A stretch of 19,124 bases of DNA from WTAW01 sp050124775. GTDB taxonomy: Bacteria > Acidobacteriota > Aminicenantia > Aminicenantales > Aminicenantaceae. The notes below the pieces were generated by a model. It did not search any database, had not been told where the DNA came from, and saw nothing but the letters and a program-made list of their open reading frames with translations. Location of the stretch: NCBI GenBank assembly GCA_050124775.1, contig JASFEP010000031.1:1-19124 (forward strand), read 5' to 3'. Positions within the stretch are counted from its first letter, which is position 1; every line of letters begins with the position of its first letter. Positions 1 through 6,147 of the stretch are shown piece by piece. A program made the position numbers and the translations under genes.

Positions 1-666
1 GAAAATCGTATCCGTCGGATAATCCTCGATGATCTTCTGAACATTCTCCAGGCAGAGCTTCAAATCCCCGCCTCTTGCTATATCCGCACCTGGAAAACAC
101 CCGGCAAAAACCATGTCCCCAACAAAAGCGATCTTCGATTTTGTGAAATGGACAACAATATCGCCAAGGGTGTGTCCTCCGTGATAATGTTTGAGCCGGA
201 TTTCTTCACCGTTGAAAAATATTGCCAAATTGTCATTGAAAACCACCTGTGGAATTCCAGGACGGTGAATGGCCTTGAGCGCAAAATACTCGCCTCCATA
301 AGCCCTTCTCACTCTTTCATGGGCGATGATAACCGCCTCGTCTGCAAACTCGACATTTCCTGAAATATGATCATTGTGTTCATGAGAATTTATCACGATA
401 CGAATCTTTCCATCCCCTAATTTTTTCAATTCCCGCTTTAAAAGATAACCGGTCTGTGGATATCCCGTATCGACCAAAAGAATCCCGTCGTTCCCCACCG
501 ATGCAAGTGTGTTGACATACGTCCCTGAAATGCATTGAAGCTTGTAGATCTTGTCGGTCAGTTCAATCACTTTTAGCTGCGCTTCTGAAGGATCATATTC
601 TTGAGAAAAGCTAAGTGCTGATAAAATCAACATAATAAACAAGCCACGTGCCATTTTTTTTGTCAT
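1..666 (-). CDS. Secreted metallo-beta-lactamase-fold hydrolase (partial, 3' end outside window)
   Basis: The minus frame is open from the ATG at 666 to the left edge (222 codons), so the C-terminus is missing. The N-terminus looks like a signal peptide (MTKKMARGLFIMLILSALSF, then SQE). The zinc site of the metallo-beta-lactamase fold is visible: H95-E-H97-N-D99-H100 (HxHxDH) in a 'SHEHNDHISG' loop, followed by 'HGGHTLGD' (third metal-binding His) and 'FVGDMVF' (bridging Asp). The family hydrolyses beta-lactams, lactones, thioesters or glutathione conjugates. An exported member with this spacing resembles class B beta-lactamases and quinoprotein-relay-type zinc hydrolases, but the substrate cannot be told from sequence. 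A GGGGGA ribosome site lies about 5 bases before the ATG at 666; an in-frame ATG at 654 is a weaker alternative. Fold is confident, substrate unknown. Confidence 0.88.
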   Translation of the reverse strand, partial: MTKKMARGLFIMLILSALSFSQEYDPSEAQLKVIELTDKIYKLQCISGTYVNTLASVGNDGILLVDTGYPQTGYLLKRELKKLGDGKIRIVINSHEHNDHISGNVEFADEAVIIAHERVRRAYGGEYFALKAIHRPGIPQVVFNDNLAIFFNGEEIRLKHYHGGHTLGDIVVHFTKSKIAFVGDMVFAGCFPGADIARGGDLKLCLENVQKIIEDYPTDTIF

Positions 667-1053
667 AAAATCCCCCAAATATGGATTGCTTCGAAGAATT
701 GCATCTTCTCGCTTTTGTCTATCCTTTGATTCACAAGGTGTCGATTCTTATATGATCATTCCTTCCACGCAAAGAATATCTGCTTTTTCATCTGGAAAAA
801 ACGTTGAATCATACTCACGCGCACGAGTGGAAACAATAATCGGTGCAAATTGTTTTTACATTATTATCAAAGGAAAAAAATGTAAAAATGTGACCTCCTG
901 GGATATTCAAATATTGTCCTGCATTCCATATTTTAATTTGCAATAAACATGCCAATATTATCTTATGATGAGGGATAACATATATTTCGCTAAATATGAA
1001 CCTCTTTCTCTTCATATCTAGTGGGTATTTTCAATGGCTGATTGAAACGTCTT
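667..1053. other. Intergenic gap with no supported gene
   Basis: This is 387 bases of AT-rich sequence between two leftward genes. A plus-strand open frame at 686-946 has no ribosome site and no recognisable motif, so it was not called. The only structure noted is a 10-bp inverted repeat (853-862 / 879-888) and a small 7-bp hairpin (1029-1035 / 1041-1047) just after the PilZ stop. No confident promoter for the hydrolase at 666 was seen. Confidence 0.6.
853..888. repeat. Perfect 10-bp inverted repeat, AT-rich
   Basis: TTTTTACATT at 853-862 is exactly complementary to AATGTAAAAA at 879-888, separated by 16 bases. It could form a stem-loop or be a two-half-site operator. No separate T-tract follows on either strand, so it is not a convincing intrinsic terminator. 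Confidence 0.5.
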
Positions 1054-1347
1054 CTACTGGCTGAACTTCACTCCTGTGAGAACGCCCTTATCCGTTTTTC
1101 TCTGCCACACGACTTTGACCAATTTTTCGACGCTGCGGCCTTCTTCTTCAGGCAGCTCGTAAGTCACTTCAAGGACAGTTCCCGGAGGGAATTCCTTGTT
1201 CAGTATGAGACACAATCCCCCATCGCTCATGTCTTGGATGATACCCGCCACTCCTGACGGCACGAACTCTCGGTAGCTCATGTTTGCATAGACTTCTTTG
1301 CGCGGATGTTTACGCTTTTCTTCGGGATACTTGTTATTAGTTGTCAT
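1054..1347 (-). CDS. Single-domain PilZ protein (c-di-GMP receptor)
   Basis: A 97-residue protein made of almost nothing but a PilZ domain. Both nucleotide-binding signatures are present: R12-K-H-P-R16 (RxxxR) and D39-M-S41-D-G-G44 (D/NxSxxG). These residues bind cyclic di-GMP in known PilZ proteins. Stand-alone PilZ domains usually act as adaptors on motility, pilus or exopolysaccharide machines, or on transcription; no partner gene lies next to it here. A strong AGGGGG ribosome site sits at 1352-1357, four bases before the ATG. A possible promoter lies at 1379-1425. The gene stands alone: its leftward neighbour starts almost 400 bases away, and the gene on its other side is transcribed divergently. 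Confidence 0.92.
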   Translation of the reverse strand: MTTNNKYPEEKRKHPRKEVYANMSYREFVPSGVAGIIQDMSDGGLCLILNKEFPPGTVLEVTYELPEEEGRSVEKLVKVVWQRKTDKGVLTGVKFSQ

Positions 1348-1397
1348 TAGGCCCCCTTATTATCATGCTGAGTAAGATGGCATGTCGATGATACATG

Positions 1398-1410
1398 AAA
1401 GCACTGCTTT
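1398..1410. promoter_or_regulatory. Palindrome within a possible PilZ promoter
   Basis: AAAGCACTGCTTT is a perfect 6+1+6 palindrome. On the minus strand it falls between a weak -35-like TTGCAG and a TATCAT box with an 18-base spacer, where a repressor site would be expected. This rests only on pattern and position. Confidence 0.3.
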
Positions 1411-1483
1411 ACTGCAAGAGGCCATCACTACTCCTCCTCATGAGGGTTCGAAAAAAAGGGAGGACTGAGCAGGCTTTCCAAAT

Positions 1484-1511
1484 TTGACTTTTGGGTAGGG
1501 TGGCCTATACT
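1484..1511 (+). promoter_or_regulatory. Sigma70-type promoter ending at the start codon of the 1522 gene
   Basis: TTGACT (1484-1489), a 16-base spacer and TATACT (1506-1511). Transcription would start about 1517-1521, past the first ATG (1513) and at or just before the second (1522). This supports the second ATG and a leaderless or near-leaderless message. Confidence 0.6.
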
Positions 1512-1521
1512 AATGATTGTT

Positions 1522-2337
1522 ATGATAAGGGAAAAAATCCGAGGAATATCCACGGCTGTTTTTATCGTATTTATCTGTGCTTCAATGATTCACTCGCAGA
1601 GCCTTGTCGAGGTGGCTAAGAAAGAAAAGGAGCGCAGGGCCGCTCTCAAAGCTAAGGGAAAAAAAAGCATATTGGTGACTAATACTGACTTGAAAGAGCA
1701 AAGAAGATTGCCGATGAACGCTGATCAGCCCCAAGCCCCATCTCCTCGCAGAGGAACACAGGATAGACAACGAACAGCACCTCGTTCTTCCTCTCAGTCG
1801 ACCACTCTGCGTAAATCCTCAGAGCAGAGTCAGAGCCGTGATGTCTACGGATATCGCAAAAACGCCACAAAGGTTATTTTCACTACAGAGCCCGTAAATA
1901 ATCCTGAATTGGCGCTGAGAAAGCCCGATCAACAATTTGCCACACTATCCGAAATGGGAGTTATGGATCTGGAATTCAGTGCCAAAAACGGCCCGGGAGC
2001 CGACATTGCCATTTATGCTCGGATGTCGACCCAACAACAGACAGCGTCAAAAGAAAGTGAAGAGGGTGGACAACCACTCAGACCAACGGGAGTAGACCCC
2101 CTAGAAGGATTTTGGTATGGGGTTCTTGTTAGGGATGGCGATGACGATTGGCTTGAGATAGGCAAAGGGAACGGCATGAGCAGTCCTGAGCAGTTCGACC
2201 TCGGTAATATATCTGAAATAAAAAGAATCCGGATCATGTTTAAGTCCCACAATAATCCAACGATCGCTGCAAAACTCAATAGAATGACCGTTGAGGAAAA
2301 CACCCTGGGAATCGACGCCGTAGAAGCACTCCATTAA
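1522..2337 (+). CDS. Secreted protein of unknown function with C-terminal beta-sandwich-like segment
   Basis: Not recognised as a named protein. From the ATG at 1522 it has a signal peptide (about residues 1-26, ending near 'SMIHSQS'). A Lys/Arg-rich helical segment follows ('EVAKKEKERRAALKAKGKKS'), of a kind I associate with exported proteins of Acidobacteria-like bacteria, and then a Ser/Gln/Arg-rich linker to about residue 115. The C-terminal half is ordered: 'GADIAIYARM', 'GFWYGVLVRD', 'DWLEIGKGNG', 'FDLGNISEIKRIRIMF' and the ending 'GIDAVEALH'. This pattern recalls discoidin-like ligand-binding sandwiches, as inference only. The frame opens at an ATG at 1513, but the promoter -10 box ends one base before it, so 1522 is preferred. 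It stands alone between divergent and convergent neighbours. Confidence 0.8.
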   Translation: MIREKIRGISTAVFIVFICASMIHSQSLVEVAKKEKERRAALKAKGKKSILVTNTDLKEQRRLPMNADQPQAPSPRRGTQDRQRTAPRSSSQSTTLRKSSEQSQSRDVYGYRKNATKVIFTTEPVNNPELALRKPDQQFATLSEMGVMDLEFSAKNGPGADIAIYARMSTQQQTASKESEEGGQPLRPTGVDPLEGFWYGVLVRDGDDDWLEIGKGNGMSSPEQFDLGNISEIKRIRIMFKSHNNPTIAAKLNRMTVEENTLGIDAVEALH

Positions 2338-2356
2338 GCTGCAGAGGTATTGTGTT

Positions 2357-2379
2357 TCAAATCATCGCGATTTGATGAT
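2357..2379. repeat. Overlapping short hairpins between convergent genes
   Basis: TCAAATC (2357-2363) pairs with GATTTGA (2369-2375) across a 5-base loop. An overlapping alternative pairs ATCATC (2361-2366) with GATGAT (2374-2379). GATTTGAA recurs at about 2398 and 2425. The position suits a bidirectional terminator, but there is no T-tract, so the role is uncertain. Confidence 0.3.
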
Positions 2380-2420
2380 GCGTTGCTGTCAGATCCGATT
2401 TGAATGTGCTCTCTAGCTGA

Positions 2421-2729
2421 TCAGATTTGAAGATCGGGATTAGTGTTCGCCACCTTCTTGGCGTTGAACAGGCCAAATTCAGACTCGATGTCGTCGATCA
2501 TTTTGTCCACTTTGCTTTTTCCGTTAGAACCGTTGCCGTTGTTTCCAGAAGACTCTGTTTCCGCCTCAAAAGGGGGTAACTTAGGTTGTTCAACTTTTCC
2601 TTCCACCACAGGCTCTTGTGGCCTTTCCTTTCCGTTCTCTGGTAGATTCTCTGCCTGCAGCACGGGAGCGTTTTCTTCTGTAATCGTGAGAGGAGCTTCC
2701 TTGTCGACCTCCACTTCAATTTCATTCAA
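2421..2729 (-). pseudogene. Severed C-terminal tail of the receiver-like protein
   Basis: This frame is the exact in-frame continuation of the receiver gene after its TAA at 2772-2774. Codons from 2771 to 2421 are open, and the only start (TTG at 2729) has no ribosome site. The text is an acidic, Pro/Glu/Asn-rich linker of the same style as the end of the receiver protein. It ends in a short conserved-looking piece, 'KVDKMIDDIESEFGLFNAKK', probably an amphipathic helix or docking segment. The simplest reading is that 2421-3224 was one protein of about 267 residues, now interrupted by a nonsense change or a base-call error. Independent translation of the tail is possible but unsupported. Confidence 0.6.
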
Positions 2730-2771
2730 TTCATCCGGTGCCTGTTCAGCTACAACTTCTGTGGACGTTGA

Positions 2772-3224
2772 TTATTTTGAATCTTCTCTAGCGACTCCAT
2801 CGACTTCTGGAACTTCAAGATCGGGGGTTTCCTCCATCCCTTCCATGGATTTTTTCCCCAACACATCGAAGATCGTAGACCGAAGCTCCTTTTTCATCAC
2901 GGGCCGTACCAGATAAGCCGCTGCGCCATAAACCTGGATCGCCTCTTTTTTGTAATGAGGCTCCTGATAATGATTGGTGAGGATGATAACAGAAATTTTT
3001 TTCTTGAATTCTTTGGAGACAATGTTGCAGAGAGTGAAGCCATGGAGCTTCGAGAGCATGGGTTCCATGAGGATGAGGTCCGGGCTTTCGATCATGGCTT
3101 TTCTTAGCCCTTCTTCACCATCCGTAGCTGTAACTACTTGAAAACCATCACTGGCGAGAAATTGAGAGAGAAGCTGGAGATAATCAAAATCGGGATCGAT
3201 AACGAGTACTTTTAGGTCTTTCAT
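2772..3224 (-). CDS. Receiver-like (pseudo-response-regulator) protein, probably truncated
   Basis: Residues 4-122 form a CheY-type receiver fold: 'KVLVIDPDFDY', 'SPDLILMEPMLSKLHG', 'VIILTN' and 'GAAAYLVRPV'. The phosphorylation site is altered. The acceptor Asp is Glu54, the second acidic-pocket residue is Pro11 (after D10), and the invariant Lys is Arg107; only T83 is kept. Such a domain is unlikely to be phosphorylated normally and may signal constitutively or by binding. No output domain is present. After residue 122 comes an acidic linker that stops at TAA, with open frame continuing directly behind it to 2421. Upstream is a weak AAGAG ribosome site. The gene is divergent from the HTH operon at 3476. 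Confidence 0.85.
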   Translation of the reverse strand: MKDLKVLVIDPDFDYLQLLSQFLASDGFQVVTATDGEEGLRKAMIESPDLILMEPMLSKLHGFTLCNIVSKEFKKKISVIILTNHYQEPHYKKEAIQVYGAAAYLVRPVMKKELRSTIFDVLGKKSMEGMEETPDLEVPEVDGVAREDSK

Positions 3225-3343
3225 CGGAACTCTTTTTGTTTGACTCCTGAATCAAAGCTAAACACGTTGCATAGGTTTAGTCGTGTTGTTAGGGGTTATA
3301 ATTGAACATTTTTAATATTGATTCTTAAATTTTTTTCTCGAGG

Positions 3344-3355
3344 AGGATATATCCT
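3344..3355. promoter_or_regulatory. 12-bp palindrome in a divergent intergenic region
   Basis: AGGATATATCCT is a perfect palindrome between the receiver gene and the HTH operon, 16 bases before the -35 of the operon promoter. It could be an operator for the small HTH protein at 3476 or another regulator; there is no direct evidence. Confidence 0.3.
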
Positions 3356-3370
3356 GTATATTGAGAACAC

Positions 3371-3401
3371 TTGACTATCCAAGGGCTATTTATAGTATAA
3401 T
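3371..3401 (+). promoter_or_regulatory. Possible promoter of the HTH/DUF1648/GspG-like operon
   Basis: TTGACT (3371-3376) and a perfect TATAAT (3396-3401) with a 19-base spacer, which is longer than ideal. It would give a leader of about 70 bases before the ATG at 3476. Confidence 0.45.
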
Positions 3402-3475
3402 ACTATTAAATTAAGTATATTTAGAATTATTTAAGTCATAAATTGGGTGATTTCTCAAATGACAGGGGAAGAATA

Positions 3476-3670
3476 ATGCGAACGATATGGCTTGGAAGCA
3501 AGGTCATCCAACAGTATTCTCTTTTAGACCTCCAGGATAAGCTTCAGATCAGCAAGGTCACAGCCCTTAAATTGGTCCAATCCGGCAAGATCAGAGCTCA
3601 AAAGATAGGCAGAAAATGGTGGATCAATGAAGAGGATCTTCTGGAATTTCTTGAGGGAAAAAGACTGTAG
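3476..3670 (+). CDS. Small excisionase/MerR-type helix-turn-helix protein
   Basis: A 64-residue protein with the excisionase-family winged HTH pattern: 'LQDKLQISKVTALKLVQSG' (recognition helix), 'IRAQKIGRKWWINEEDL' (wing and return strand) and 'LEFLEGKRL'. Such proteins bind DNA, either as regulators or, in mobile elements, as recombination directionality factors. No integrase or phage gene is near, so a regulatory role is more likely. An open frame reaches back to a TTG at 3443, but AGGGGAAG (3464-3471) directly before the ATG at 3476 fixes the start. It heads a plus-strand operon with the next two genes. Confidence 0.88.
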   Translation: MRTIWLGSKVIQQYSLLDLQDKLQISKVTALKLVQSGKIRAQKIGRKWWINEEDLLEFLEGKRL

Positions 3671-3689
3671 CTGGAGGCAGTTGAAAGCG

Positions 3690-4172
3690 ATGCAGAAAAA
3701 GTCACTACTTATACTCTTTATATTCAATTGTATTCTTTTAATTGTGAGCTGGGTTTTGGCCTTTTATTCCTATCCTCGTCTACCTGATGAGATGCCGTTC
3801 TGGATAAATTTTATGGGCCAACCGCCAATAATGACCGAAAAATCGCCCATGTTTTTTATCTACCCGGTCGTTCAGACTCTCTTTGTTTTCATTTTTATGG
3901 GGATCGCTCGGGTTCTAGCCGAAAGGAAAAAAGAAACATGGCGAAAAAAGCTTGTGATGGATTATGTCTTATTAAACCTCATATTTTTTAATTTGATTTT
4001 CATCCATGTCTTGAGCAGCCTGGTGCTGTTAGCCCATCGGATCGGAGAAGGGATCAACAGAACATATTTTTTTTCGATTTTTATCGCTATTCTTCTTCTC
4101 ATTCCCTATTACCGTATGCGTGCTAAGGCTATGGAGCGGGAACAAAAAATGGGACTTAAGGAGGAATCATGA
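3690..4172 (+). CDS. DUF1648-like integral membrane protein
   Basis: A 160-residue hydrophobic protein with about four membrane segments: near residues 4-24 ('LLILFIFNCILLIVSWVLAF'), about 55-73, 88-115 and 122-138, and a charged C-terminus. The loop after the first segment, 'YSYPRLPDEMPFWINFMGQP', resembles the 'YP-LP-IP-H-G-P' pattern of DUF1648 proteins, some of which are regulators or transporters of unknown substrate. Function is not known. The frame is open back to 3627, overlapping the HTH gene. GGAGG at 3673-3677 points to the ATG at 3690, although its 12-base spacing is long. It overlaps the next gene by ATGA. Confidence 0.8.
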   Translation: MQKKSLLILFIFNCILLIVSWVLAFYSYPRLPDEMPFWINFMGQPPIMTEKSPMFFIYPVVQTLFVFIFMGIARVLAERKKETWRKKLVMDYVLLNLIFFNLIFIHVLSSLVLLAHRIGEGINRTYFFSIFIAILLLIPYYRMRAKAMEREQKMGLKEES

Positions 4173-4540
4173 AAATCAGGGGATTTATGGTCATCATTCT
4201 TCTCGTAGGCGTTGTGGTTTTTTTCCTCTACACATTAAAATCCGGAGGCAATAAGGACATCCCAGAGCAAATCGAAGCCTTTTCTTCGGCAAAACAGAAG
4301 TTGACGGAAACGAACTTGTCCTCTTTAGAAAAGGAGATCCTTTCCTATATCGTGAATAGCGGAACCACGCCGCAGAGCCTGGATGACGTTCGCTTCTCTC
4401 CGGCGCTTACGACCGGAAAATGGGATGCGTGGGGAAATAAAATAAAATATGAGAGGCTTTCGGATGAAAATTTTCGGCTTACCTCAGCGGGTCGTGACGG
4501 AGCTTTTGGCACCGATGATGATATTGTGAAAGACTATTAG
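4169..4540 (+). CDS. Membrane-anchored protein with GspG-like C-terminal domain
   Basis: A 123-residue protein. Residues 5-23 are one membrane anchor and the rest is periplasmic. The C-terminus, 'WDAWGNKIKYERL' then 'FRLTSAGRDGAFGTDDDI', closely follows the end of type II secretion major pseudopilins (GspG), where the Asp-rich loop binds calcium. The N-terminus, however, has no prepilin peptidase site (no G-F and no Glu at position 5 of the mature helix), so it is not an ordinary processed pseudopilin. AAGGAGG just before the ATG gives strong translation, and the start overlaps the upstream stop (ATGA), implying coupling. A GspG-derived envelope protein is the best description; its job is unknown. 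Confidence 0.82.
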   Translation: MKIRGFMVIILLVGVVVFFLYTLKSGGNKDIPEQIEAFSSAKQKLTETNLSSLEKEILSYIVNSGTTPQSLDDVRFSPALTTGKWDAWGNKIKYERLSDENFRLTSAGRDGAFGTDDDIVKDY

Positions 4541-4553
4541 GAAGGGAAAATGC

Positions 4554-4928
4554 TCACGATTTTCTTAAGAAGAGTATTTTGTTTTTCAATTGAGTCCAAA
4601 ACCCTTTTCGTTCGCCGTCTTCGATCACCAATTTTTCCGTGGATCGCCTGTAGAATGAAGCCGCTTTGTTTTGGTTCTTGTAGTTAAGTGTCATGAGGTC
4701 ATATTTTTTCCTCTTTTTTGGATGGCTCAAGGTAAGGTAAGCTCGTTCGATCTGTCTCATCATATCTTTCCGCTCGTCTTCTGAGACAAGATTGTAATGG
4801 GCAAGCGAATCTTTTTGGTAAGCAGCTTTTGCCACTATATAGGCTTTTTGAATTTCCTGTTGCGAAGCACTCCTTTTGATGTTCAAAACTTCATAATGGT
4901 TCATTTCTTCGAGCTTTTTGATACTCAT
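4554..4928 (-). CDS. J-domain-like protein lacking the HPD motif
   Basis: A 124-residue protein. Residues 10-76 follow the J-domain: 'NHYEVLNIKRSASQQEIQKA' (helices I-II), then 'RQIERAYLTLSHPKKRKKYD' (helix III and 'YD' end). The His-Pro-Asp loop that activates Hsp70 ATPase is replaced by Q38-K39-D40, so it is unlikely to be a normal Hsp70 co-chaperone. A basic tail of about 48 residues follows. Its ATG overlaps the stop of the upstream ATPase gene (ATGA), implying translational coupling and probably a joint function. It probably works as a protein-binding partner of the ATPase. It is convergent with the GspG-like gene, with only 13 bases between stops. Confidence 0.85.
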   Translation of the reverse strand: MSIKKLEEMNHYEVLNIKRSASQQEIQKAYIVAKAAYQKDSLAHYNLVSEDERKDMMRQIERAYLTLSHPKKRKKYDLMTLNYKNQNKAASFYRRSTEKLVIEDGERKGFWTQLKNKILFLRKS

Positions 4929-5920
4929 GATGCTTTGGCCTCGCCTGTCATCCTGGCAGAACTGTCACTGCCTGTTAAATTTGCCGCAATGGATCTGATA
5001 GCAGCGGCGGCCTCGGAATTTGGATGGTTAGTCACAAAAGGAGTCATTTCTTTCAAACTCCAATGGACATTCTCATCGAATGGAACCGCACCCATAAATT
5101 TGAGCTCCACTACAAGATATTTTTGGACGACATTTGCGATCGATTCTCCGAGCAGAACATCTCTTTCATCCCGTGCTTTATTGATTATAAGACATGGATT
5201 GAACCTCTGCAACGCCCTGTACAGGAGATCCGCATAGAATTTATCGTGAGATATGATCTCGCTAAAAAAACTGTAGATCGACTTTGAAGTGTCTTTGATC
5301 TGATCCGAAACCCTTTTGACGAGGTCTTGGATGCCGTAATGTTCGATGTAGAACTTCAGGATTCTGATGATACAAGATTTTAAAAAATAATAGGCATTCT
5401 CGATCGCTGTGGGCTCAGGGTTCACGACGAGTATTCCAGGATTGGAAAGCAGGAAAAAATCGATACAATTATAAGCGGTACCTGTTCCGATATCGATGAT
5501 GACTCTTTTGGCATCGAACGCCTTGATGTGCCGGATCAGCTTTAGCTTTTTGTAATAATTGAGATTCGACGTAAAAAGCACATTTTCTGTTCCTTTGATC
5601 AGTCTCAAACCTTCAAAGGGGGTAAGGGTTATTGTATCTTGAAGTGAGGCGACTTTGTTCGTAAAAAAGTGACCCAGGTCGACATTGGATTCTTCCATAC
5701 CCAAAAATGTGTGCAGGTTTGGTCCTCCCAGGTCGGCATCGATGAGGACAACATCCTCCTTGAGAGAAGAGAGATGGATGGCCAAGCTCGACGATAGAAA
5801 GCTTTTTCCCGTTCCGCCTTTACCGCCTCCAACAGCCCAGATCGTCTTTGTGGAATCCGGGTGGTAGGAGAGCATCGGGATCTTGGCTTCGATATTCATT
5901 TTAGCGAAACATTTTAACAT
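4925..5920 (-). CDS. MinD/FlhG-like P-loop ATPase
   Basis: A 331-residue SIMIBI-class ATPase. The deviant Walker A motif is K34-G-G-T-G-K39-S40, with both the signature Lys and the P-loop Lys. Switch I is 'LIDADLGGPNLH', and the switch II region is 'RVIIDIGTGTAYN', where the usual D-x-x-A/P-G is D-I-G-T-G. Then come 'LVVNPEPTAIENAY' and 'CLIINKARDERD', typical of MinD/FlhG proteins that place flagella, pili or secretion machines. A C-terminal membrane-targeting helix is not evident. The frame is open to 5953, but AGGG lies just before the ATG at 5920, which is preferred; ATG 5899 is also possible. It is coupled to the J-like gene. Tandem minus-strand terminators lie upstream. Confidence 0.9.
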   Translation of the reverse strand: MLKCFAKMNIEAKIPMLSYHPDSTKTIWAVGGGKGGTGKSFLSSSLAIHLSSLKEDVVLIDADLGGPNLHTFLGMEESNVDLGHFFTNKVASLQDTITLTPFEGLRLIKGTENVLFTSNLNYYKKLKLIRHIKAFDAKRVIIDIGTGTAYNCIDFFLLSNPGILVVNPEPTAIENAYYFLKSCIIRILKFYIEHYGIQDLVKRVSDQIKDTSKSIYSFFSEIISHDKFYADLLYRALQRFNPCLIINKARDERDVLLGESIANVVQKYLVVELKFMGAVPFDENVHWSLKEMTPFVTNHPNSEAAAAIRSIAANLTGSDSSARMTGEAKAS

Positions 5921-5986
5921 ACTTACCCTGATAATTAAACCTGGACTATTCATAAAAAATACCGATACGAAGCAAATATTTCGAGT

Positions 5987-6012
5987 AAAAAAAGGACGAT
6001 CCTGAGGATCGT
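5987..6012 (-). terminator. Intrinsic terminator, leftward
   Basis: Read leftward: a perfect 7-bp stem (ACGATCC / GGATCGT; arms 6006-6012 and 5996-6002) with a 3-base loop, two C bases, then seven T (5993-5987). It lies upstream of the ATPase gene and would stop transcripts coming from the right, or act as a leader attenuator. Confidence 0.6.
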
Positions 6013-6029
6013 TTGTTGAAAATTAGTTG

Positions 6030-6065
6030 AAAAAAACAAAAACTGACCTCGCTGAGTCGAGGCAG
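6030..6065 (-). terminator. Intrinsic terminator, leftward (second of a tandem pair)
   Basis: Read leftward: CTG + CCTCG pairs with CGAGG + CAG, with one bulged base and a 6-base loop (arms 6058-6065 and 6043-6051). It is followed by TTTTTGTTTTTTT (6042-6030). A strong pattern, 17 bases before the second terminator. Confidence 0.65.
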
Positions 6066-6077
6066 CACGGAAAAGTG

Positions 6078-6106
6078 TTGAAATCAAAACGGTTTTCTGG
6101 TATCTT
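6078..6106 (+). promoter_or_regulatory. Promoter of rpoZ
   Basis: TTGAAA (6078-6083), exactly 17 bases, then TATCTT (6101-6106). The predicted start near 6113 lies after the TTG at 6109 and about 35 bases before the TTG at 6148, which favours the later start codon. Confidence 0.55.
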
Positions 6107-6147
6107 TCTTGTTTAAATCAGAATTGTATATTCGGAGACACACTGAC

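Noticed and set aside
686..946. Plus-strand 86-codon open frame in the gap after the hydrolase
   Set aside because: No ribosome site, no motif, composition not gene-like.
2101..2334. Minus-strand open frames inside the 1522-2337 gene
   Set aside because: Opposite-strand shadows of a gene with signal peptide and promoter.
3443..3475. TTG start extending the HTH protein
   Set aside because: The ribosome site AGGGGAAG lies inside the extension and directs the ATG at 3476.
3476..3670. Excisionase of a mobile element
   Set aside because: No integrase, attachment repeat or phage gene nearby; the operon partners are membrane proteins.
4554..4928. Normal DnaJ-type co-chaperone
   Set aside because: The HPD tripeptide is missing and no DnaK/GrpE gene is near.
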